This document shows, piece by piece, positions 47,301-59,300 of a stretch of DNA of 64,000 bases. A model generated the notes under the pieces. It was given only the letters and a program-made list of their open reading frames with translations, was not told the origin of the DNA and ran no database searches. This DNA comes from Branchiostoma floridae. Its lineage: Eukaryota > Chordata > Leptocardii > Amphioxiformes > Branchiostomatidae. The position numbers and the translations under genes are program-made. How positions within the stretch are numbered: the stretch's first letter is position 1; the number at the start of each line of letters is the position of its first letter. The stretch covers positions 2,622,498 to 2,686,497 of the forward strand of contig NC_049981.1 in the NCBI RefSeq assembly GCF_000003815.2, given 5' to 3'.

Positions 47301-50300
47301 CTGGTGGTCAACCTTGGTACTGCAGGAGGACTTTCTGTTTTAGAAGCTTTGGCCATGGACATGCTGTGGTCTAGATGTTTTGGTGACATTTAAATGTACT
47401 TATAAATAACTTACAATTCCTCTCTCTGCAGGATCCAAAGGAATATTTGCCATTCCTGAAGCAGCTACAGAACATGGAGGAGAACCTGCAGAGGTACACG
47501 ATAGATCTGCACCTGAAGAGGTACCACAAGGCCATCCAACACCTCAGTAAATGTGGTGAGTGTGGCTGGACAGTCTGAAGGGTAGTGTCATTTGGAAACA
47601 TTTGTGTGGCATTGTACGTGTGTGGTGCAATCGGTAAGGTGTTTGATAAGTGTGGTTAAATATCCCACCGCACTTATCGAAAAGAGTAGGGGTTCTTCCC
47701 GGTGTGAGTGGTTCAAAACCTACAGTCCCATGGCCGCACCCGTGGTAATTACTGTCACATTGAGGTCACCTGAGTGGCGCCGAATGACAGCTCGCTCCAG
47801 ACACTTGCGACAGTCGTATTGATCTTATCTTAGTGGCACTGAATGGCTCACTCCAGTCCCCTGCGATTTAGCCCTGCCAATTGTATTAGCTCCTTATGCC
47901 ATTTAGCCCTTGGCTGCAAAGAGGAAGAAATCAGCCCACCCAATAACAATAATCAGTAACAAAAGAGGATGACTGTAGACTACAGGTGGAGTTACTTGTG
48001 CCAGTGGGAAGTTACTCCTGCTGTAAGTCCCCCTCATCTTGCCATGTCTGAAGGTTGTTACATGTACCTCCCTGCTCTTCTGAGGGTTGAATTTTTGTTG
48101 TTTCAGGTCCTGACAGATTTGCAGACTTGCTGGCCCTTGTAAAAGAACACAAACTGTACAGAAGTGCTCTTCAGCTTTACACCACAGACAGCAAGGAGTA
48201 CAGGGTATGTTGTGTCTGTCATATTTTCTTGATACCCCAGTTTAAGTTTTGGGACAAGTTACAGACAAAAATGAAGAAAAAAAAGTTTGGCCAAGAGAAG
48301 CTGGCTTTATTATGAAATCAGAAAGCTTGAGGCAATGACACATGCAACACGATATTGATACCAAACTTTGATCATTCTTCATTGTTTTGTAACTGTTCTT
48401 TTACACCTTCTTCTTTGAGTTTGGAATTAAACATTCTTATTCTACAATATTATTGTCCATTTTCCAACATCAATTAATGCGTACATTTGGTCATTTTGCA
48501 GCTGCTTTGTATGATTTTCAGTATGGTTGAAAACCTTTTTTATGAATGGAAACAGGTGAAAATTGAGATGCTTGCATTGATGTTATGGAACATAACCCAG
48601 TCCTTGATTTGAGCCCTTCCATGCTGTTTCATAACAGGACATCACAGTGGAGTATGGAGAATACCTACAGAAGAAGGGACATGTGGAAGAGGCAGGCCTG
48701 ATGTTCAGTAGATGTGAGGAGTGGGAGAGGGCTCTACAGGCCTATGAGCAGTGTTTAATTATTCCTTCCATGTTGCCCCATAACAGGACATCACAGTGGA
48801 GTATGGAGAATACCTACAGAAGAAGGGACATGTTGAGGAGGCAGTCCTGATGTTCAGTAGATGTGAGGAGTGGGAGAGGGCTCTACAGGCCTATGAGCAG
48901 TGTTTAATTATTCCTTCCATGTTGCCCCATAACAGGACATCACAGTGGAGTATGGAGAATACCTTCTGAAGAAGGGACATGTGGAGGAGGCAGGCCTGAT
49001 GTTCAGTAGATGTGAGGAGTGGGAGAGGGCTCTACAGGCCTATGAGCAGTGTTTAATGTGGCCCTTCCTTGTTGTTCTATAACAGGACATCACAGTGGAG
49101 TATGGAGAATACCTTCTGAAGAAGGGACATGTGGAGGAGGCAGGCCTGATGTTCAGTAGATGTGAGGAGTGGGAGAGGGCTCTACAGGCCTATGAGCAGT
49201 GCTGTAGTTGGCGCCAGGCCCTGTGTGTGTCCTGCAGACTACACTACAGCACGCAGCAGACTGCCCAGCTGGCTCTCAGGATGGCAGGTATGAGCTTACA
49301 GTTTCAACTTACATCAAAACTTTTTCAACTCTCACTTGCCTAGATGTGCTGCAAATTCTTACATGTATTCTGAAATTCATAATGTCTTACACATCTTTCC
49401 TTAAAGCATATTAATTTGAAAGTGCCAGCATATTGTTGTCTCTCTCCATTTCCGCCGTGGTCATACCTAGCATGCCTCTGGCAGGCAGGCACACACGTCC
49501 TAGCTCTTCACAGCCATACCGGAAGTGAAAAGAGACTCCTCCCACTTCCGCCTGTGGCTGTGCACCCGTGAAACCCCAGTTCTTTTTCTCGCTACGCAGG
49601 TTACACACACGCGTTTCTAGCTCCGCGTTTTTTCGCGTTTACTTCTATTACAAGTTTCGTTTGAGTGTTATTAGACATGTCTAGTCTCTAAGTTCTTAGT
49701 TCTTTGCTAATACACTTCTGGGAAGTGTTTTTTTCGTGCGTGAGGAGGTTTGGTCGCGTCAAATCTTACGCAGCTCCGACACGTGTGACGGGCAACATGT
49801 CCAGGCACGCATCCGCCCCCTCGCCCCTGGAATCTTCGACGGAAGCTGAGCGCTTGTTGGCGTTGTGCGAGTCTCTTGTTTCCGGAGAGTAGCCAGCAAA
49901 ACGAGCTACTACTAGGTGGGCGGACACCCGTGGCTCCGCAGGAGTGGAATGACCAGCATCCTCCCATGCTAATATTGACGTGCGGTTGACCGATCGTTTT
50001 TCGGCAGAGTTTCCCGCGGCGGTTTAATAGGAGAGCGGCACGTCGCTCAGAGAGTCATCGTTCACCAACATGTCGAACCGTGTCCGCGTTTTTTCGGGTA
50101 TTCGTAGTAGTTATCAGCGGTTTGTTTACAGCGACGTCTAGGCTTCGTCTCCTCGACCGCTTCGGCAGCATGTTCCAACCGCCCGCGGGCCCTTCCGCCT
50201 TTTATCAGGTAAGTTTGTTTCCGCGGCATACTGTCGCCGCGCGTAGTCCTCACTACGCCCCGTCTTGTGACCGATATGTGTTTACGGAAATTTCCCGCAG

Positions 50301-53300
50301 TATTTTTACTTGAACTGCTCCACTTCCGTGTTTGTATAGTGGCGAGTATCCTCGCCTGTCACGCGGGAGACCGGGGCTCGTTTCCCGACACGGAGCCAGG
50401 AAGCAGATGGGTATTTGAGTAGTCACGGAGTGTCTATGATTCATTATCCTTCATTACCAGGTGAGCAAGCTCGTTTGAGTCCTGGTCATTGTTCAAATTA
50501 GTTTCATGTCAGGGTGTTTTTGCTCGTTCCTCGAGTGACATATGCACAGAAGCTGAGTGCTGTTTTGTCGTCACTATATTGAAAGTGTTTATTATGCTGT
50601 GTCCCAATCCACGTGCATACATTGCTATGAAAGTGTTTCAGGTGAGCTACGCTCGCACCACATTCCTGCCTGGGCGGAGACGTTTGCAGTTCCACCGAGC
50701 CCACTTCGGCAGGGTAGCGCGGATGTGCTGCCAACACAATAATGGTGCACCATGTGACACCTTTGGGACACAACAGCAGAGAACCCATTCCAACCAGTCT
50801 TCCTCGGAATTTGGTCATGGGTCACAGCAGCATGTATCAGGTGTCAGCGGACACGAGAATGTATCTGAGATGTAGTGCGGCCTTTTCGGAGCCCGACGAT
50901 TCTCACACAGCCGGCATGCAGACCGGGAGTGTGACTAGTATCAGCCGTCGTTTCTTGCTCAGCTGGCAGACCGCCATCAAGACGTACGCAGGGCCGTTTA
51001 TGAGCCATGCTGCTGGAGACTGCAGGCCTAGGCCACATAGAATCATCCTGACTGGCGCCGCAATCGTCTACGGTTCCAGGGCGCCTTCCGCTGAGCGGAC
51101 ACAAGCACCGAATGCAGCGATGGTAGGTAAGTGTATTCCAAGCCATGCTGCAGGTGAGTGGAAAGTCCAATTCAGGACTATAGCAACGTGCCTAACCATA
51201 GGCGTCAAGCTGAGGTATGTTTTTGTTCACTTTCGTGGTGCGTGTTATACTCGCCCAAATGACTTTTTGCGGTGTTTTTTATTACTTCAATCCCGTCTAA
51301 CAGGGTCAAAATGACCGTAGGAGGCACCCAGTGCCTTTTGGCGAGGATTTTTCTCACGCTGGCAGTCTCGTAGCGACGTCTCTGCCTAGTTTTTAAAGTA
51401 ATCCGTTTCATACCGTTCATGAATTTTCTCAAATTCTTGAGTTGTTGATTCTTGGTTTACTGAGAACGTTATAGTACGTTCATGATTGTGCCAGGTAGGG
51501 TTGGAAAAATGTTTCTCCATGGGGAGAGTTTATGCAGTAAAGTTATGTGGTTTTCATTGTTTTACTGCCAGTACTTCCAGTATGGAGCCATGCTACGCCT
51601 CTTTAGAGGTAAATGAGGGTTTGTTAAACCCATTGTTTTTGCTCCGCTGTTTATTGTTGACTGTTATGCAAAATTTGCTGTTACTACTTGGCTTAGATCG
51701 CCAGGTTGCTTAGCATTTTTATGCAAATGTATTGGAATGGATCGTTGAGCGCACTTTCCGTAATATTTCTCGTTCGGGTCACTCGTCGTCACTGTCATGT
51801 AAAATTTTCGTGGCTACGTTAGCGTTGATCGCCATCGTGTTCGACTTTTCTTAAAGCTCCTTGGTTATTCTGTTTCAAGCTGATCAAGCAGCTTCCGCTG
51901 TTTCAGAGTTGTCTGACCATTTTAGGTCTTCGCGGTTTTCGTTACTTGGTATGTTACTTGAGTTTCTTTTCGCTGATGTATGTTTTCGATTGTTTTCGCT
52001 CTCGCGTACCAGTTTTCGTTTTGTTTTCGGGTCTTTTAGACGCGCATTTTCGCCGTTTTTTTTGTAGGCTAGCCAGGCGTTGACCTCGGGTGTTAGGAAG
52101 TCTCACGCTTCTTTTGAATATTTTACCTTTTGAATTTTTTACCGCTACGGCGGTGGCCGCTTTGGAACGTGGTGTTAGGTCGGACTTCGCCATCAGCTGT
52201 TTACGTGTTAATCTTTTTACCATTGTCATCACAAGCCGTGTGCCTTATGAGTGTATGAATGAAAGACCTTTGTGGTACATTCTTTTCTCGACGGACTAGA
52301 TAGGCTGCCTTTCAAATAGGCCTTGTTCAAGCATCTCTTGTTCGTCCGTCGGGTTCCAAGTTCAAGCTTAGCTCATCCTGACCACATCACATTCGTCTGC
52401 CGTCAACGCGTATGTTACATGTCCATTGTAGTTCATGCGACAATCGCTACATGGCGCTGTTTTTAGGTCAGACTTTGCGTGTATTTTTAATATGGCGTCT
52501 CTCGCACTTGAGTGACTCGTCTTCTGACGTGCAACACATTGTCTTTGCCGCGTTGTTTCATCGAGCCTTTGTCTTTTTTACCCGGGTTACTTCCATGTTT
52601 TTTTGTATACCGTTGTAGTTTTTCTGATGTGGGCTACGCCAGCCGTCAGTTTCGGTTTTCGTCTGTGCAGACGGGATTTTAGCGCTTCCGAAGTAGCGCA
52701 TCCTTACTCGGCTTTCGAGTTAGCGTGTTCGTTACCTTGTACGGTACCGGTCATCTCCGACGACTTTTACAGCATTCGAACGTGTTTCGATTTTGCACTC
52801 TTAGCCATGGGCTTTCTTGTTCACCCACACAGTGGGACGAGTCTTTTTGTTACGGCATTAACCGTTAATGATTGGTGCGTTCATTTCAGGTACTCAGCCG
52901 GCCAGTTATACTTACCGCTCTTGCTGGAAACGGTAGGCGGCTTCACAGAGTTTCGGGTCGTTCCGTATTCACGCGTTACTTTCACAAGGATTCCGGTGTT
53001 TTTCTTACAGGCGTGTGCTTCGATCTTCCCGGATCGTTTCTACAGCACGTTCCCATAGCAACCTTTGACGGTTTGCCCAGTTCCTTGCCCACAGGTCAAG
53101 GCGGTTTATGTGTTATAACGTTATTTACTTTCTTGCCAGAGAAAGTTTTATAGGACTTCTGTCTCTGTTATGAAGATTTGAGTAAAATTGAGTCGATTTA
53201 TTCCTCCTTTTCATCTTTTTTCTTTTTGAATGAATCAGGTGGTACCCAGCACGAGAGTACACATTTTATATTCATTTGAATTCTCCTCTGACCAAGCGTG

Positions 53301-56300
53301 TCAGGCTGGTGCTTTCCTGTGGCGTTGAATTTGCTCCACAGGTGCTCGCCTGAAATAGTTCTCTTCCAGATCCCATGCTGAGACTCCATGCTGAGACTCG
53401 GTAGGAAGAGTCCAACATTTGGCATTTTCAGATGCGAATAGAACGTCTTCGTCTTCACCAAAATGGATCGAACGACCTCTTTTTCACACTTGGGTTATGG
53501 TTTTTCCATATACAAGTAAATGACCAACAAGGTCTTCGCCAATCAGCATTCCCTGTACTTGTTTTGGGCTATTAATTAAAGGTGTTATGCCTTGTGTTTG
53601 CAAGCTCTTTTTCATAGAATATGAATATTCCGTTCTTTTCAGACATGGCTTGTTCTGCGAGCTTCTCAGCTCTGGAATGCTGTGCAGTTTTCTATCTGCA
53701 TCTAGCAGATTTGGATCCAATGTTTCTTTTCACAGGACACTTTTTTAGGAGGGCTCCGACCTCTACTGCCTACACAGCCAGGGTTCTGTCTAAAGTAATG
53801 ATGAAGGCAGCCAACTGGGCTTTTGTTTTGACATTTGGAATGTTCTGCAACAATTTCTTTTTGTCTCTCTGGTTAATCAGTACTGGCCTCTGCTATGAAG
53901 TCATGCTAGGTATGACCACGGCGGAAATGGAGAGAGACAATATAAAATTGGACCAACTTACGTGCAGGACAATTGTGATGGTCTCTCCTCCATTGAAGCC
54001 GTGGTCATAACCGCACTATCTTTGTGTTGCAGGTTCTGCGTTGGTATATGCCCGCCCTAAGTTCTTCGGCCAGTACTGCAGCTGGATTCAAAGTAACTGG
54101 GGTTTCACGGGTGCACAGCCACAGGCGGAAGTGGGAGGAGTCTCTTTTCACTTCCGGTATGGCTGTGAAGAGCTAGGACGTGTGTGCCTGCCTGCCAGAG
54201 GCATGCTAGGTATGACCACGGCTTCAATGGAGGAGAGACAATCACAATTGTCCTGCACGTAAGTTGGTCCAATTTTATATTATCTGTTAGGTGAAGAGCT
54301 TCTGTACTGACCCATCTGTATGTGTGTGTGTGTTCTTGTAGATTTTCTGAGAAACAATGGCAGACATTGTGAGGCAGCTGTTCTGTTGGAGCAGTATGTT
54401 CAGGTATCTGGGCTCCCTTCTTATGTGGTACATGGAAATCTTGGTGAGTTACATGCATGTAACTTGAGCAATAATTCCAGCAAACCCCCAAATACATTAT
54501 TCTAGAGTGTTCCTTAGTTCATCGACAACTCAGTGGCAGATAACTAATTACAAGAAGTAGTGGTGGGAAGTCTGCATATTTTATGACATTCTCATGACAC
54601 AGCAAAACATTAAATGCACATCCACACACAAGCATATACCGGTAGGCCTGCCTGTCCTTGGCGCTGAACACCATCTATACACAGGCATACAGGCCTGTCC
54701 CTGGTGCTGAACACCATCCACACACAGGCATACATGCCTGTCCCTGGTGCTGAACACCATCCATACACAGGCATGCAGGCCTGTCCCTGGTGCTGAACAC
54801 CATCCACACAGGCATACAGGCCTGTCCCTGGTGCTGAACACCATCCACACACAGGCATAAAGACCTGTCCCTGGTTCTGAACACCATCCACACACAGGCA
54901 TAAAGACCTGTCCCTGGTTCTGAACACCATCCACACACAGGCATAAAGACCTGTCCCTGGTTCTGAACACCATCCACACACAGGCATAAAGACCTGTCCC
55001 TGGTTCTGAACACCATCCACACACAGGCATAAAGACCTGTCCCTGGTTCTGAACACAATCCACACACAGGCATAAAGACCTGTACCTGGTTCTGAACACC
55101 ATCCACACACAGGCATAAAGACCTGTCCCTGGTTCTGAACACCATCCACACACAGGCATAAAGACCTGTCCCTGGTTCTGAACACCATCCACACACAGGC
55201 ATAAAGACCTGTCCCTGGTTCTGAACACCATCCACACACAGGCATAAAGACCTGTCCCTGGTTCTGAACATCATCCACACACAGGCATAAAGACCTGTCC
55301 CTGGTTCTGAACACCATCCACACACAGGCATAAAGACCTGTCCCTGGTTCTGAACACCATCCACACACAGGCATAAAGACCTGTCCCTGGTTCTGAACAT
55401 CATCCACACACAGGCATAAAGACCTGTCCCTGGTGCTTAAGGGCAGTGAGCACCAATCAGTCTTCCCTATCCTTTTAATGTATATAATGGCAAAAAGAAG
55501 TTGTCAAAAGTCACCTAACTGAATTTTTGTCCTTGAAAAACTAACATTGAGAGGGTAGCCCGGCCTCTAAAACGTCCATTTCCAACTTTTGGACACATTC
55601 TGACTGCTGGAACGCATGTGATTTGCATCCAAACGCAACCTGGTGAACTTTAACCCCATCTGGCATTACAATGACAGCTACAAAGAAACTTCTTTCTAGT
55701 GTTCTAGGCACCCAAAACAGGCTTCAAAGTCTGTTTTTTCAACATGATAAAAGACCTACAACCCTTACCTGTAGAATACAGCTCCAAAATACCAACATTT
55801 CCAAAGAAAAACACATCTTCTGTTACTTTTAAAAATCAGTACTATATAGACTCACTGGGGACCTTCTGCGCAAGCGTCAATTAGGGTCATTGCCATTTAC
55901 ACCATCCACACACAGGCATAGAGCCTGCCTCTGGCCCTGCACACCATCCACACACAGGCATACAGGCCTGTCCCTGTTGCTGAACACCATCCGCACACAC
56001 TGTCAGGCATACAGGCCTGTCCCTGTTGCTGAACACCATCCGCACACACTGTCAGGCATACAGGCCTGTCCCTGTTGCTGAACACCATCCGCACACACTG
56101 TCAGGCATGCAGGCCTGTCCCTGGTGCTGAACACCGTCCACACACAGGCATACAGGCCTGTCCCCTGGTGTTAAACACTGTCCACACACAGGCATACAGG
56201 CCTGTCCCTGGTGCTGAACACCATCCACAAACAGGCATAAAGGCTGCCTGTCCCTGGTGCTGAACACCATCCACAAACAGGCATAAAGGCTGCCTGTCCC

Positions 56301-59300
56301 TGGTGCTGAACACCATCCACAAACAGGCATAAAGGCTGCCTGTCCTTGGTGCTGAACACCATCCACAAACAGGCATAAAGGCTGCCTGTCCCTGGTGCTG
56401 AACACCATCCACAAACAGGCATAAACGCTGCCTGTCCTTAGTGCTGAACACCATCCACAAACAGGCATAAAGGCTGCCTGTCCTTAGTGCTGAACACCAT
56501 CCACAAACAGGCATAAAGGCTGCCTGTCCTTGGTGCTGAACACCATCCAAACATAGGCACACAGGCCTGAATACACAAAGACAGGCATGAAGATACATGT
56601 AGAAATCTTTGATTGAAATTCATCTGAGGTTCCACCATAATCACAACTGTCAATGGTTCCTGTATGTTGACATACACCAGACAGATGAACGAAACTTAAC
56701 TGGATGTTGACAGCACAATGTAAATGTACTGTATGTGGCACATTTTGACACCACTTACTATAAACCAATGTTGACTTCAAGATGTTATCTGCACACAGGA
56801 TGAGGAGGGAGCAATCATCACCTTGTTGGAAGGTAGCCAATGGGAGGAGGCTCTTAGAGTGGTTAGTCCTTACATATTACATCTTTAAGTTACATTCTTA
56901 ATCAATTTTGATTTGGTTACTTAAAAAGTAGTACATTTCTTTGGCTCTTAGTCTTAGACAATGAACACAAGATTAGCATGAATACAACACAGAGGGCTAG
57001 GAAAAGTGTTTCATTTTTTGTGAGTGTAGCATCATTTTTAAGAAGTAAAATTAGTGTTGTCTTATGCAAGTTTCATTTTTGGCTCATTCTCATTTGCTAA
57101 TACTTTCGCCAGCCTTTACGACTTGATAAGGAGCCATTAACAGGCAACACCACTGCTTTCTTCATTCTCCAACAACATCTATAATGTTTTACAAAAGGTC
57201 CACCACAACATCTGTGTTGGTTTATGTCTTGGAAGGAAATATAGCCACAGCATGGATTCCATCCCCTAAATAAATGGCTGTTTAACTGAAAAGATACAAA
57301 GAATTATTTTTACCGGTAGCGTTTTTTACCTACCTGTAACCAATGGTTTGAAAAGAATAAGTTGTCATTTTTTGGCCATCGTTGATAGAGAATTTCAACA
57401 ATCAGGTAGGTTTGACTGAAAAAAAATTGCTGATTACTTTCTTTAACCTAAAATTACTATTTTCAATGAGAACGAGCCATTTGAGAACGAACCAGACTGT
57501 GTTCAATGTATCGTGACAGAAACTTTCCTTTTTCCTGTGTTCAGATATACCAGCACAGCCGGACAGACATCATTGATACCAACTTTAAACCTGCACTGTT
57601 GGAAGGTGTGTGCCTGTGTCTTTACAAATCATCATAGGATTCCAAGATATTTCAAAGAGCTTTAAATTCTGTTTGTTGAATTCCTTGAATCATTATCCCC
57701 CACAGTAATGTTGGTTCCATTATAGTGATGATATCCTCTGGGAAACTCAAAACTGATCATATACGTCATACGAACAAAATACCTTTGACCAAAAAATAAT
57801 TGCTTTTGTTTATGAAATCTTTAAGTGTTACAACAAATGACTGCGGGGTAAACACACAGATTATGATATACCATAGATTCTTCATTTTCGTTCTTTCACA
57901 ATTCTTCTTTGACTTTGAAATTGACACTTTTGACCCGTTTCCCAAATCACACTAGTCTTCTCCATTTCCTAATGTGTTTAAAAATAGTCCCAAAATCAAT
58001 TCTTCCATGTAGCTAAGTACACACTAGCTAGTATGTAGGTCGCATGTCATCCTCTATGAAATACATTTTGTACCAGTCATGCTAACAGTCTTATGAATAC
58101 CCTCTCCGGCTGGGAAACCAAACTCCTAAGAGCTGATGTGCAAAGGTTTACCGATCACCATGACAGGCAAGCGATAGTTGAGGCCAGCTAGATCGTTGGG
58201 CAGGTGGGTGTTGCAGGGGCTAGTGTGGCGGGGATCTGTAAACCTTTGTGTCAGCTCTTGGGAGTTTGGTTTCTCATGGTATCTAATGAATGTCTCTTTT
58301 CTTTCTTTTTTTTGCAGCATCTCAGAGACAGCTTGCTTTCCTACAGGAAAACAAAGCACTGTTCATCAGACATAAGGACAGACTTGCTGTTGTGAGGAAA
58401 GAAAAATCCATGGCTTGCACAGAAATCTTAGGTAAGGGTGTTTTTTTTCTAATTTTTAGTTTGCTTGGCTTGCAAAAAGGAAGTACAGTGCAGATAGCAT
58501 TGCTAATACATGTACATGGGTACCATAATGGCCGAAAATGTTTATTTCTGTTATAACACAGACTAATCTTTCATTGTTGTGCAGTTGCTGTCCCTATATA
58601 TTTCTGACAAATCCACAACAACAAGCTCATCATAACATAACTTTCCATGATATCTTTAACACATCAAAATTATTTGGACACCTCTTCCCATCATGCACCA
58701 ATCCCTTGGAACAAAATGGCGCTGCCCATGAATGGGAGCTAATACAATAGAGGCTAATAATTAGTTTGACCCGAGTTTACATTGGCTGCAGGTGATGACC
58801 ATGGAGACCAGGACGCTGACCTGTACTCTGATACCAGCAGCACCACCAGGACACACTCAACTCGAGGCTCTACAAAGTACTCAGGCACCTCCAAAACATC
58901 AGGGTCAGTACATACACAAGTACATTATACATGCACCACCAGGACACACTCTACCCGCGGCACTACAAAGTACTCAGGCACCTCCAAAACATCAGGGTTA
59001 CACAAGTACATTATACATGCACCACCAGGACACACTCTACCCGCGGCACTACAAAGTACTCAGGCACCTCCAAAACATCAGGGTTACACAAGTACATTAT
59101 ACATGCACCACCAGGACACACTCTACCCGCGGCACTACAAAGTACTCAGGCACCTCCAAAACATCAGGGTTACACAAGTACATTATACATGCACCACCAG
59201 GACACACTCTACCCGCGGCACTACAAAGTACTCAGGCACCTTCAAAACATCAGGGTTAGTACATACACAAGTACAGGCACACAAAATGTACTTTTGCTTG

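Larger units (their letters stand above)
49434..54279 (+). mobile_element. Eroded or non-autonomous DIRS-like element
   Basis: Inverted terminal repeats of about 150 bp lie at about 49441-49586 and 54103-54230 (for example GCATGCCTCTGGCAGGCAGG and its complement). A right extension runs to about 54279. An internal complementary region at 53908-54010 contains the complement of the left end fused to the complement of the right end. This is the DIRS architecture, with the plus strand as sense. The about 4.1 kb interior has no recognisable gag or reverse transcriptase and no ORF above 190 codons, but retains a recombinase remnant at 53738-53848. It lies in ELP1 intron 28. Confidence 0.85.

Noticed and set aside
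48647..48850. Four separate small exons giving extra solenoid repeats in ELP1
   Set aside because: Copies 1-3 lack a usable donor in the right phase and lead to stops; only the copy at 49086 runs into the remainder of the exon.
50742..51314. 190-codon frame inside the second DIRS-like element considered as gag or polymerase
   Set aside because: No polymerase, RNase H, zinc-knuckle or other motif could be seen, and neighbouring frames are similarly open; kept only as unexplained interior.
54581..55409. Long antisense frames of 218-265 codons
   Set aside because: They arise from a 43-bp repeat with no stop in any minus frame; there is no start context, splice signal or similarity.
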